Of a stretch of 6,771 nt of DNA, positions 1-6,066 are shown piece after piece (the stretch's first letter is position 1; each line of letters opens with the position of its first letter). The notes beneath the pieces are model-generated. The model saw only the letters and a list, made by a program, of their open reading frames with translations, ran no database searches and had not been told where the DNA came from. The DNA comes from Chloroflexota bacterium (GTDB lineage Bacteria > Chloroflexota > Dehalococcoidia > UBA3495), in NCBI GenBank assembly GCA_022563275.1, contig JADFNR010000152.1, positions 1 through 6,771 of the forward strand. Direction: 5' to 3'. The translations under genes and the position numbers were made by a program.

Positions 1-599
1 TGGACGGGTTCTTGGACCCGTTGGTCCAAGGCTCGCTGTCCGGCGATGCGGTGTGGGTGGTGGCCGCTGCGCCGTTTCTGGCCGCCGGAGAAACCGACCC
101 ACATTTTTGGCAGAACCCGTTATTCACCATGAAATACATCGAGGAGATCAGGGACGGGCTGATCGCCGTTGATTCGGACAATGCCGCCCAATACCGGACA
201 AATTTCGACTCGTACAAAGATGCGCTGACCAAGCTGGACTTCGACATCGCCAGCACCCTCAACACGGTCGCCCCGGCACGCCGTCAATTGATCACCTTTC
301 ACGACGCCTTCGGCCACTTCGCCGCGCGCTACGGCTGGCAGGTTACCGCCCTCGTCGCCAGCGACGGCGGCGAGGTCTCACCCGGCCGGGTCGTCGAGAT
401 TCTGGAACAGGTCCGGGAGCAGGTATTACCGGCGGTTTTCGCCGAGCCCCAATTCCGCGCCGACGTACTGGAAAACGCCGCCCAAGAAGCGGGCGTAGAA
501 GTCGGGGTCATCTATTCCGACGTCCTGGATGATGAAGTGAGCAACTATATCGACATGATGCTCTTCAACGCTAAAAACCTGGCCAGGCTTCTGAGATAG
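1..599 (+). CDS. Metal ABC transporter substrate-binding protein, ZnuA/TroA/PsaA-like (5' end missing)
   Basis: Extracytoplasmic solute-binding protein of cluster A-I, which captures Zn2+ or Mn2+ and delivers it to the ABC permease. The frame is open from the left edge (first full codon at 3), so about 198 C-terminal residues are visible and the signal peptide and N-terminal lobe are lost. Family signatures seen: DPHFW (His codon 102-104), TFHDAFGHFAARYG (His codon 300-302), FAEPQF (Glu codon 444-446) and IYSDV (Asp codon 519-521). These line up with the four metal ligands of the family in the set His, His, Glu, Asp, as known for PsaA/MntC-type proteins. The His/Asp/Glu-rich loop that many ZnuA proteins carry just before the DPH motif is absent. 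The stop (597-599) lies 12 nt before the ATPase gene, so the two are one operon. The family is certain; Zn versus Mn is not settled. Confidence 0.93.
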   Translation, partial: DGFLDPLVQGSLSGDAVWVVAAAPFLAAGETDPHFWQNPLFTMKYIEEIRDGLIAVDSDNAAQYRTNFDSYKDALTKLDFDIASTLNTVAPARRQLITFHDAFGHFAARYGWQVTALVASDGGEVSPGRVVEILEQVREQVLPAVFAEPQFRADVLENAAQEAGVEVGVIYSDVLDDEVSNYIDMMLFNAKNLARLLR

Positions 600-611
600 T
601 AAGCGAGACTA

Positions 612-1484
612 ATGAGTACAGAATCAACGATCGAGATTGAAGAATCAACCGGCGGCAAACCGGGGGCGGGACCGGCATTGGTGATCCGCAACCTGTGGGC
701 CGGGTACGACGGCAAGCCGGTCCTGGAGGCGGTTAGTTTCCAGGTCGAACGGGGCGACATGGTGGGCATCATCGGGCCCAACGGCTCGGGGAAATCGACG
801 CTGATCAAGACCGTTTTGGGACTGGTGAAGCCGATGCGGGGCGATATTTCGGTGCTGGGCAAGGAAGGGGCTCCGGAACGTCATCTGATTGGCTACACCC
901 CGCAGACGGAACTGGTGGACTGGGACTTTCCCGTGACCGTGTCCGACGTAGCGCTGATGGGCCGTTACTCACGCCGCGGCCTGTTCCGCCGCACCACTAA
1001 GGAGGACCGCGAGGCCGCCGACGCCGCTCTGGAGTTGGTCAAGATGTTCGACCTGCGGGACCGGCTGATCGGGGAACTGTCCGGCGGCCAAAGACGGCGG
1101 GTGCTATTGGCCCGCGCCATGGCCCACAACCCGGAGCTTCTGCTCTTGGACGAGCCCATGGCGGGTCTGGACGCCACCGCCCAACACCGGCTGCTGGACC
1201 TGCTGGACGAACTGCGCGCCAAGGGGGCCACGGTGGTGCTCAGCACTCACGACCTGTCCTGCGTATCCACCCGGTGCGACAAAGCGGCCTGCCTCAACCG
1301 GCGGCTGATCGCCTTCGGCAAACCCTCGGAGGTCCTGAACGAGCAGGTGCTGGGAGACACCTTTGGCACCCATCTGCTCATGGTGCATCTGGACGGCCAA
1401 GCCTACGCCTACCAACACCACACCCATCCCGACGGCGCTCCGGCAGTGGTTTCCCCGTCTGACCAGGGCCACAAACATGATTGA
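612..1484 (+). CDS. Metal ABC transporter ATP-binding protein, ZnuC/MntB-like
   Basis: Cytoplasmic nucleotide-binding subunit that powers the metal importer, 290 aa. All ABC motifs are intact: Walker A GPNGSGKST (residues 55-63), Q-loop Gln98 in GYTPQTE, signature LSGGQ (156-160), Walker B LLLLDEP (176-182), D-loop GLD (185-187) and switch His213 in STHDL. The WDFPVTV segment after the Q-loop is typical of the zinc/manganese ATPases. The first ~20 residues are a polar extension ahead of the usual start of the fold. The last ~22 residues form a His-containing tail (His269, 270, 272, 287, 289) ending GHKHD, which may bind metal. ATG 612 is the first plausible start after the upstream stop; its ribosome site is weak (GAG at 605-607), which fits translational coupling. 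Downstream, the stop at 1482-1484 lies 35 nt before the permease ATG. Confidence 0.95.
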   Translation: MSTESTIEIEESTGGKPGAGPALVIRNLWAGYDGKPVLEAVSFQVERGDMVGIIGPNGSGKSTLIKTVLGLVKPMRGDISVLGKEGAPERHLIGYTPQTELVDWDFPVTVSDVALMGRYSRRGLFRRTTKEDREAADAALELVKMFDLRDRLIGELSGGQRRRVLLARAMAHNPELLLLDEPMAGLDATAQHRLLDLLDELRAKGATVVLSTHDLSCVSTRCDKAACLNRRLIAFGKPSEVLNEQVLGDTFGTHLLMVHLDGQAYAYQHHTHPDGAPAVVSPSDQGHKHD

Positions 1485-1562
1485 CGTTACCATCGCCTCA
1501 TTGGTTAAAGGGCTTATGCATGATTGACGTCCTGATCGAACCCTGGGAGTTCGCCTTCATGC
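1476..1562 (+). repeat. Imperfect tandem repeat (43-bp period) over the permease start
   Basis: The 12-mer catgattgacgt occurs at 1476-1487 and again at 1519-1530, exactly 43 bp apart. Aligned without gaps, the two 43-bp units (1476-1518 and 1519-1561) agree at about 25 positions, including cat...atg at both ends. Unit 2 carries the real permease start; unit 1 carries an ATG at 1477 in another frame, opening a 16-codon ORF (MIDVTIASLVKGLMHD, 1477-1527) that overlaps both the ATPase stop and the permease ATG. It may be an old tandem duplication or a small coupling cistron. Confidence 0.5.
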
Positions 1563-2389
1563 AGCGGGCATTACTGGCGGCCTCTTTCGCCGCTCTGGTC
1601 TGCTCGGTGGTGGGCGTTTTTGTGGTGCTGCGCGGCATGGCCTTCATGGGCGACGCCGTGGCCCACTCGTCCCTGGCCGGGATGTCGGTGGCCTATTTCT
1701 TCGGCGGCAGCATCTTCTGGGGAGCCTTCGCCTGGGCGGTGCCCGCTTCATTGGCCATAACCTTCATCAGCCGCCGGGCCAACGTGAAGTTGGACACGGC
1801 CATCGGCATTATCTTCGTCAGCGGGTTCGCCGTGGGGATAATCTTGATGAGCCGGGTCAGCAACTACACGGCCGACCTCTTCGGGCTTCTCTTTGGCAAC
1901 GTTCTGGGGGTCTCTTGGGGAGAGGTTGCGCTGATCGGCTTAGTCGCCGGAGGAGTGCTGCTGGCCATCACCGCCCTATACAAAGAACTGCTGTTCACGG
2001 CCTATGACGCCACCATGTCGGCCGCTTCGGGGATCCCCGTGCGGTTCATCCAATACCTCCTGCCCCTCCTGGTGGGAATCACCACCGTGGCCTCGTTGAA
2101 GGCCGTGGGCATCGTCTTGGTGCTGGCGCTTTTGGTCACCCCCGCCGCCACCGCCACGCTCCTGGCCCGCCGGCTGCCGGGAATCATGGCGATCAGCGTG
2201 ATCACCGGGTTCGTCTCCACCGTGGCCGGACTCTACCTGTCCTTCCATGCCGACCTGCCCACCGGCCCCAGCATCGTGGTCGTCGCCACCGGGTTATTCC
2301 TGGCGGCGCTGCTGTTCTCTCCCAGCAAGGGAGTGGCCTGGCAGGCCTGGCGCTCCGCCCCCCTGCCACCGGACGAAGCGGCAATCTGA
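1520..2389 (+). CDS. Metal ABC transporter permease, ABC-3 family (ZnuB/TroC/PsaC-like)
   Basis: Inner-membrane subunit of the divalent-metal importer, 289 aa, the usual length of the family. The sequence is mostly hydrophobic helices. Conserved family blocks are seen: EFAFMQRALLAA at the N-terminus (10-21), VFVVLRGMAFMGDAVAHSSLAG (33-54, with Asp45 and His49), FGNVLGVSW (125-133), LLVTPAATATLLARRLP (204-220) and DLPTGPSIVVVATGLF (245-260). I place the start at ATG 1520 because AAAGGG at 1507-1512 is a good ribosome-binding site 7 nt upstream and MIDVLIEPWEFAFMQ matches the normal N-terminus. An in-frame TTG at 1481 would add 13 unconserved residues. It is the last gene of the operon; a probable terminator follows 46 nt after the stop. 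One permease gene suggests a homodimer in the membrane. Confidence 0.95.
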   Translation: MIDVLIEPWEFAFMQRALLAASFAALVCSVVGVFVVLRGMAFMGDAVAHSSLAGMSVAYFFGGSIFWGAFAWAVPASLAITFISRRANVKLDTAIGIIFVSGFAVGIILMSRVSNYTADLFGLLFGNVLGVSWGEVALIGLVAGGVLLAITALYKELLFTAYDATMSAASGIPVRFIQYLLPLLVGITTVASLKAVGIVLVLALLVTPAATATLLARRLPGIMAISVITGFVSTVAGLYLSFHADLPTGPSIVVVATGLFLAALLFSPSKGVAWQAWRSAPLPPDEAAI

Positions 2390-2435
2390 TCCTGACCCTT
2401 CGGCTAACATATTTATTGAGGCCGCAAACTTAGGG

Positions 2436-2471
2436 GCAGGGTCCCGATGAACCGGGACGACCCTGCGTTTT
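2436..2471 (+). terminator. Probable Rho-independent terminator of the metal-importer operon
   Basis: GCAGGG (2436-2441) pairs with CCCTGC (2461-2466) and TCCCG (2442-2446) with CGGGA (2453-2457), giving an 11-bp GC-rich stem with a 3-nt bulge (2458-2460) and the loop atgaac. It is followed by G and TTTT (2468-2471). An outer stem TAGGG (2431-2435) / CCCTA (2479-2483) could enclose the whole structure. The position, 46 nt after the permease stop, fits the operon end. The T-tract is short, so strength is uncertain. Confidence 0.7.
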
Positions 2472-2502
2472 CGAATCCCCCTAGTGCACGATGGCCTCAT
2501 TC

Positions 2503-2518
2503 GCTAAACTGCATTAGC
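2503..2518. promoter_or_regulatory. Small palindrome upstream of the dehydrogenase gene (possible operator)
   Basis: GCTAA (2503-2507) and TTAGC (2514-2518) are perfect 5-bp arms around a 6-bp spacer, ending 32 nt before the dehydrogenase ATG. The rest of the 2390-2550 gap holds the terminator and no convincing -35/-10 pair. An inverted repeat this short is expected by chance about once in a gap of this size, so the call is weak. Confidence 0.2.
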
Positions 2519-2550
2519 TTTCCGAGCTTAATGTTTCTGTGAGGAAGAAG

Positions 2551-3399
2551 ATGTATGACCTGAACGGCAAAGTTGCCCTGATAACCGGCGCCGGCGGGCG
2601 GCACGGTATCGGCCGGAGCATCGCCTTGCGCCTGGCCGAGGAGGGGGCCGACGTGGTTGTGACCGACATTGAAGCCAGTGCGACGGCCATCCGCGCCGAG
2701 GACCGGCAGGCCGGCTGGGCTGGGTTGAACAGCGTGGTGGAGGAGATCGAGTCCAAGGGCCGCCAGGCTCTGGGCCTATTCTCCGACGTTTCCGACGGCG
2801 CACAGGTGGCCGACATGGTGGCCAAGACCCTGGACCAGTTCGGGCACATCGACATCCTGGTAAACAACGCTGGGTCCCGGCCGGGCAAGGACCGGGTGCC
2901 GGTATTGGAACTGGAGGAAGAGGCCTTCGACGAAGTGCAGCGGGTCAACGTGCGGGGCACCTACCTGGTGTCGCGGGCGGTGGCCACCCACATGGTCAAC
3001 CGGGGCGGCGGCGGCAAGATAATCAACATATCCTCCGGCGCCGGCAAACGGGGCATCGCCCGCTACGCCGCCTACTGCGCCTCCAAGTTCGCCGTCATCG
3101 GTTTCACCCAGGCCATGGCCCAAGAGATGGCCGTGAACAGGATCAACGTCAACGCCATCTGTCCCGGACTCGTGGACACCGAGCGGGTGGACTTCATCGC
3201 CAGCGCCCTGGCCCCGGAGGGCGAGTCGGGCGAGGAGTACCGGGCCGATATGGTGCGGGAACGGGCGTTCAGAGTGCCCATGGGCCGCATCGCCCAGGGA
3301 GACGACATCGCGCGGATGGCGGCCTTCCTGGCCTCAGCGGAATCCGACTATATAACCGGCCTTTCGATCAGCGTGTCCGGTGGCACGGAGATGAGCTAG
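2551..3399 (+). CDS. Short-chain dehydrogenase/reductase (SDR), classical type
   Basis: NAD(P)-dependent oxidoreductase of the Rossmann-fold SDR family, 282 aa, cytoplasmic; the substrate cannot be told. Features: glycine-rich loop TGAGGRHGIG (12-21), an acidic residue at the end of strand beta-2 (VVVTDIE, Asp39) favouring NAD(H), NNAG (105-108), structural Asn in RVNVRG (133), catalytic Ser162 in INISSGAG, Tyr175 and Lys179 in AAYCASK, the NAICPG motif (201-206) and a C-terminal YITGLSISVSGG. The glycine loop has five residues between TG and GIG, where the classical form has three, and an extended stretch after Asp39 makes the protein longer than the usual ~250 aa. I chose ATG 2551, with GAGG (2541-2544) 6 nt upstream, over an in-frame GTG at 2539 that would overlap that ribosome site. 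It lies alone on the plus strand after the terminator and converges with the MFS gene, with 54 nt between the stops. Confidence 0.92.
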   Translation: MYDLNGKVALITGAGGRHGIGRSIALRLAEEGADVVVTDIEASATAIRAEDRQAGWAGLNSVVEEIESKGRQALGLFSDVSDGAQVADMVAKTLDQFGHIDILVNNAGSRPGKDRVPVLELEEEAFDEVQRVNVRGTYLVSRAVATHMVNRGGGGKIINISSGAGKRGIARYAAYCASKFAVIGFTQAMAQEMAVNRINVNAICPGLVDTERVDFIASALAPEGESGEEYRADMVRERAFRVPMGRIAQGDDIARMAAFLASAESDYITGLSISVSGGTEMS

Positions 3400-3453
3400 G
3401 CTGCCACCCACAGGTGCGCGATATTCCGGTCGCGGCGATACTTGCAACAAGGT

Positions 3454-4761
3454 CTAGTCCCCAGGCAACGCCGCCTCGGCCACCGCCCGTATGGGACGCC
3501 GGGGCGGCCGGGCGAGGTACATCAGGACGGCTGAGACGAAGTAGGCCACACCCATGGCGGCGTATAGGATATAAAAGTCGCCGGCCAGCGCCCGGACCAA
3601 AGATGCCAAAGCCGGTCCCGCACCCAGGGCAATCATCTGCAGCGGAGAGAACACCCCAAGTATGGTGCCGTAGGAACCGCGGCCAAAGTACCCGGCCAAA
3701 ACCATGTTCTCCAACGACCCCAGCCCTCCGGAGAATACCCCCCAAATCACAGCGAATATCAACGCGTCGCCCACGGAGTCCACCGAGAGCAAGTAGGCCA
3801 TCATCACACCCGCTCCAATCATCATGGTCATCAGGCACCGCCGGGGCGTAATCTTGTCTGCCAGGTAGCCCCAGAACAGATTGGCCACCGCCAAGACCGT
3901 GCCCAGGCTCAACACTCCGGCGGCGGCCGCGGTGGACAACCCCGCGTCCTGCACCAAGAAGGGAACCAAGCTGAACCCCGTGGCGCTGGAGGCCAAGGTC
4001 CCCAAAGCCGTGATGGTCAAGAGCAGCCAAAAGGCGCGGGTCCTAAGGGCCTCTTTGGCGGTCCAACTGAACTCGGGCGCCATTGCCGGAGGCCGGGCCC
4101 CGCCCACGGACGCCCCGGCCTGTTCCGGGGAGACCCCATCGGGCAGCAAGCCGATGTCCTCGGGTCTCCGCCTCACGAACAGCATGACGGGCAAGATCAG
4201 GACCAGGCTAAGCACACCCAGGTACCGGTAGGCCATCCGCCAGCCCTGACGTGCGGCGATCAACGAGATTATCTGGATATTGATCGCGCCCGCTATGGGC
4301 CGGAAGGTGGAGACCAAGGCCAGGGCCATATTGCGCCGCCGCCGGAAGAAGTTGACGGCTGCGGTGCGGGGGACCAAACCCACCAACACTGGGTTGCTCA
4401 CCGCCCGGCCGATCACGTATCCGCCGTAGAACTGCCAAACCGAGCTGGAGCCCGCGATGACGAAGAATGATATCCCGGCGACGATCAGTCCGAGGGGCAT
4501 GAGCCACCGCGGGCCATAACGGTCGGCCAACCTGCCGATCAAGGGGGCGATCATACCGGACATCCAGGTGCCCAGGGAGGCGGCGAAGGCCAGGCTGCCT
4601 TCATCCCACCCGCTTTCGTCGGTGATGTAGACCTGGACGCCGCCCAACACTACCTGGGTTAGCCCACTGGCGGCAAAGGTAGCCACGGAGGAGATGGCCA
4701 GCACCAGCCATCCATAGTAGAAGGGCGTCCGCAGACGCCAGTTAAAAAATCTTCGAAGCAT
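3454..4761 (-). CDS. MFS transporter, monocarboxylate/oxalate-formate (OFA/MCT)-like
   Basis: Major facilitator permease of the inner membrane, 435 aa from the chosen start. Twelve hydrophobic segments can be counted in two halves of six, separated by a cytoplasmic loop (about 197-240) containing VRRRPEDIGLLPDG, a sequence style typical of the OFA/monocarboxylate branch. Motif A is present between helices 2 and 3 (GRLADRYGPR, 76-85) and in degenerate form between helices 8 and 9 (GYLADKITPRR, 298-308). The N-terminus RTPFYYGWLVLAIS is also typical of this branch. The substrate is unknown; an organic acid or other small anion is an inference. The start is taken as ATG at 4761-4759 because family homology begins just after it; a TTG at 4800 would add 13 residues, has no ribosome site, and overlaps the candidate promoter element. 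The ribosome site for the ATG is weak (GGGA 3 nt upstream). The gene is divergent from the CDF gene. Confidence 0.9.
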   Translation of the reverse strand: MLRRFFNWRLRTPFYYGWLVLAISSVATFAASGLTQVVLGGVQVYITDESGWDEGSLAFAASLGTWMSGMIAPLIGRLADRYGPRWLMPLGLIVAGISFFVIAGSSSVWQFYGGYVIGRAVSNPVLVGLVPRTAAVNFFRRRRNMALALVSTFRPIAGAINIQIISLIAARQGWRMAYRYLGVLSLVLILPVMLFVRRRPEDIGLLPDGVSPEQAGASVGGARPPAMAPEFSWTAKEALRTRAFWLLLTITALGTLASSATGFSLVPFLVQDAGLSTAAAAGVLSLGTVLAVANLFWGYLADKITPRRCLMTMMIGAGVMMAYLLSVDSVGDALIFAVIWGVFSGGLGSLENMVLAGYFGRGSYGTILGVFSPLQMIALGAGPALASLVRALAGDFYILYAAMGVAYFVSAVLMYLARPPRRPIRAVAEAALPGD

Positions 4762-4798
4762 CGGTCCCGGGGAATCTAGGCTGCCGGAGTAACCGTCC

Positions 4799-4808
4799 AA
4801 TGATACAT
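4799..4808 (-). promoter_or_regulatory. AATGATACAT element, copy 1 (candidate MFS promoter/operator)
   Basis: The 10-mer AATGATACAT here is identical to one at 4914-4923. On the minus strand it contains TATCAT (4805 to 4800), 5 of 6 matches to the bacterial -10 box, and would put a transcript start about 30 nt ahead of the MFS ATG. The copy lies 37 nt upstream of that ATG. Extended by one base it is nearly palindromic (AATG ATA CATC). No good -35 box is visible, so a regulator site is an equal possibility. Confidence 0.45.
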
Positions 4809-4831
4809 CAACCGGTGCCTGGCGACCACGG

Positions 4832-4861
4832 ATCAGCAGGCAGTTCTTGGGCGTTGCTGAT
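4832..4861. promoter_or_regulatory. Inverted repeat in the divergent intergenic region
   Basis: ATCAGCA (4832-4838) and TGCTGAT (4855-4861) form a perfect 7-bp inverted repeat with a 16-bp spacer, lying between the two AATGATACAT copies. It could be an operator for a dimeric regulator or a weak hairpin; there is no T-tract. Otherwise the ~200 bp between the MFS and CDF starts shows nothing further that I can support. Confidence 0.25.
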
Positions 4862-4913
4862 GCTCAGAAAGGCCGGCTTCCGTCTCAAGCGTGGCTATGG
4901 ATGCAGTCGGGCA

Positions 4914-4924
4914 AATGATACATT
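4914..4924 (+). promoter_or_regulatory. AATGATACAT element, copy 2 (candidate CDF promoter/operator)
   Basis: This copy of AATGATACAT is followed by T, giving a perfect 11-bp dyad, AATG ATA CATT. It ends 38 nt before the CDF ATG. On the plus strand TGATACATT resembles an extended -10 (TG, one base, then TACATT, 4 of 6 matches to TATAAT). No convincing -35 is present 16-18 bp upstream. Confidence 0.45.
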
Positions 4925-4961
4925 GTTCGTGCAGTAACTGGAGGTTTTAGGCGGCAATCAG

Positions 4962-6020
4962 ATGCACCTACACAGCCGAACTGAAGACGGCGGTCCAGTA
5001 AGTCACGGCCATGCCCATGGAGCGGTGGACGGAGAGATATTGGCCAGCGAACGGGGGATCTGGGCCACCAAGATCTCGTTGGCGGCGTTATTGGCCACGG
5101 CCGTCGTCCAGTTGGTGATCGTCTGGTTCACCGGCAGCGTGGCCCTCCTGGCCGACACCATCCACAACTTCGGCGACGCCGCCACCGCCCTCCCTCTGTG
5201 GGCGGCCTTCACCCTGTCCCGGAAACCGCCCACCAAACGCTTCAACTACGGATACGGCCGGGCCGAAGACCTGGCTGGTTTGCTGATCGTGTTATCCATC
5301 TTGGGCACCGGCATCTTCGCCGCCTACACGTCCATCAGGCGGTTGGGCGACCCTCCGGAGATCGACTACATCTGGATCGTAGCCCTGGCGGCCGTGATCG
5401 GGTTCGTGGGCAATGAAGCTGTGGCATTGTTCCGAATGAAGGTCGGAAAAGAGATCGGCAGCGCGGCGTTGATCGCCGACGGCCACCACGCCCGGGTCGA
5501 CGGCCTGACCAGCTTGGCGGTCCTTTTTGGGGCCGCTGGAGTCTGGCTGGGATACCCCCTGGCTGACCCGATAGTTGGATTGGTGATATCCGCCGCCATA
5601 TTGCGTATAGTTATCGAGACGGCCAGATCGGTCTTCTCCCGGCTGCTGGACGGTGTCGAGCCAGAAGTGCCAGACGAAGTCCGGAACGTGGCCTCGGTCA
5701 CCGATGGAGTCCGGGAGGTCGCCGAGGTCCGGGTCCGCTGGCTGGGGCATAAGATGTTGGCGGAAGTGAACATCGCCGTTGATTCCGGCCTTTCGGTGGC
5801 GGCCGGCCACGACATCGCCGAAGAGGTGCACCACCGGCTGCTCCATCACCTGAAATATCTGTCCAACGCCACGGTTCACGTGGACCCGGTTGGCCTGGCC
5901 GGCGAGGAATACCATCGCCACGGGCCCGGCAACACAGAACACCGGGAAGAACACACGGAAGAACAAGCGAAAGAACACGGCCATGCCGAAGGCGGCGGCC
6001 ACGGCCATCCCCACGACTAA
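4962..6020 (+). CDS. Cation diffusion facilitator (CDF) metal efflux protein, zinc type
   Basis: Six-helix inner-membrane antiporter that exports Zn2+ (possibly Cd2+ or Co2+) in exchange for protons, working as a dimer; 352 aa. The transport site is seen as HxxxD in helix 2 (ADTIHNFGDA, His68 and Asp72) and HxxxD in helix 5 (ADGHHARVD, His176 and Asp180), the His/Asp set linked to zinc in ZitB/ZnT proteins. Helices lie near 33-55, 58-84, 104-124, 136-157, 182-198 and 201-221, followed by the cytoplasmic metal-sensing domain (about 231-308, ending ATVHVDPV). The N-terminus is His-rich (His2, 4, 15, 17, 19). The C-terminal tail (309-352) is acidic and holds nine histidines, ending GHGHPHD. ATG 4962 is chosen because it keeps the His-rich N-terminus; its ribosome site is poor (AGGCGG at 4949-4954; GGAGG at 4940-4944 is too far). 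It is divergent from the MFS gene and lies 46 nt upstream of gatC. Confidence 0.95.
   Translation: MHLHSRTEDGGPVSHGHAHGAVDGEILASERGIWATKISLAALLATAVVQLVIVWFTGSVALLADTIHNFGDAATALPLWAAFTLSRKPPTKRFNYGYGRAEDLAGLLIVLSILGTGIFAAYTSIRRLGDPPEIDYIWIVALAAVIGFVGNEAVALFRMKVGKEIGSAALIADGHHARVDGLTSLAVLFGAAGVWLGYPLADPIVGLVISAAILRIVIETARSVFSRLLDGVEPEVPDEVRNVASVTDGVREVAEVRVRWLGHKMLAEVNIAVDSGLSVAAGHDIAEEVHHRLLHHLKYLSNATVHVDPVGLAGEEYHRHGPGNTEHREEHTEEQAKEHGHAEGGGHGHPHD
5931..5978 (+). repeat. Four 12-nt tandem repeats coding for the His-rich CDF tail
   Basis: Four consecutive 12-mers, at 5931-5942, 5943-5954, 5955-5966 and 5967-5978, end in GAACAC or GAACAA and encode NTEH, REEH, TEEQ and AKEH (residues 324-339). 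The unit is two variable or acidic residues, then Glu, then His or Gln. Beyond the repeat the four-residue spacing continues with His347 and His351. The pattern suggests the tail grew by duplication of a 12-nt unit. Confidence 0.7.
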
Positions 6021-6066
6021 CCGTCCCGCCATAAATCAGCGGCAATCGATAAAACGAGGTCCAGGC

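Noticed and set aside
1481..1519. TTG start at 1481 for the permease
   Set aside because: The 13 extra residues are not family-like, and ATG 1520 has a well-spaced AAAGGG ribosome site.
2470..2480. TTCGAATCCCC resembles the T-loop of a tRNA
   Set aside because: The flanking bases cannot form the T-stem (TGCGT against CCCCC), and no D-arm, anticodon arm or acceptor stem fits around it.
3417..3434. Hairpin CGCGA / TCGCG between the convergent SDR and MFS genes
   Set aside because: Only a 5-bp stem with an 8-nt loop and no T-tract on either strand, so it is not supported as a bidirectional terminator.
3368..4030. 220-aa ORF on the minus strand in another frame of the MFS gene
   Set aside because: Same strand but different frame from an intact 12-helix MFS protein; its translation has no domain pattern and is rich in Gly and Arg as expected of a shadow.
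4762..4800. TTG start at 4800 for the MFS protein
   Set aside because: No ribosome site, and the added residues are unlike the family; the TTG also overlaps the candidate promoter element. ATG 4761 is preferred, though its ribosome site is weak.
5292..6032. Long antisense ORF (246 aa) over the CDF gene, and a similar one at 5698-6387
   Set aside because: They lie opposite strongly conserved genes in GC-rich DNA, where long shadow frames are common. The translations are low-complexity and match no family I recognise.
5890..6066. N-terminal extension of GatC back to 5890
   Set aside because: It would overlap the CDF tail and encode a Lys/Asn/Thr-rich shadow; ATG 6067 with GAGGT gives the normal GatC length.
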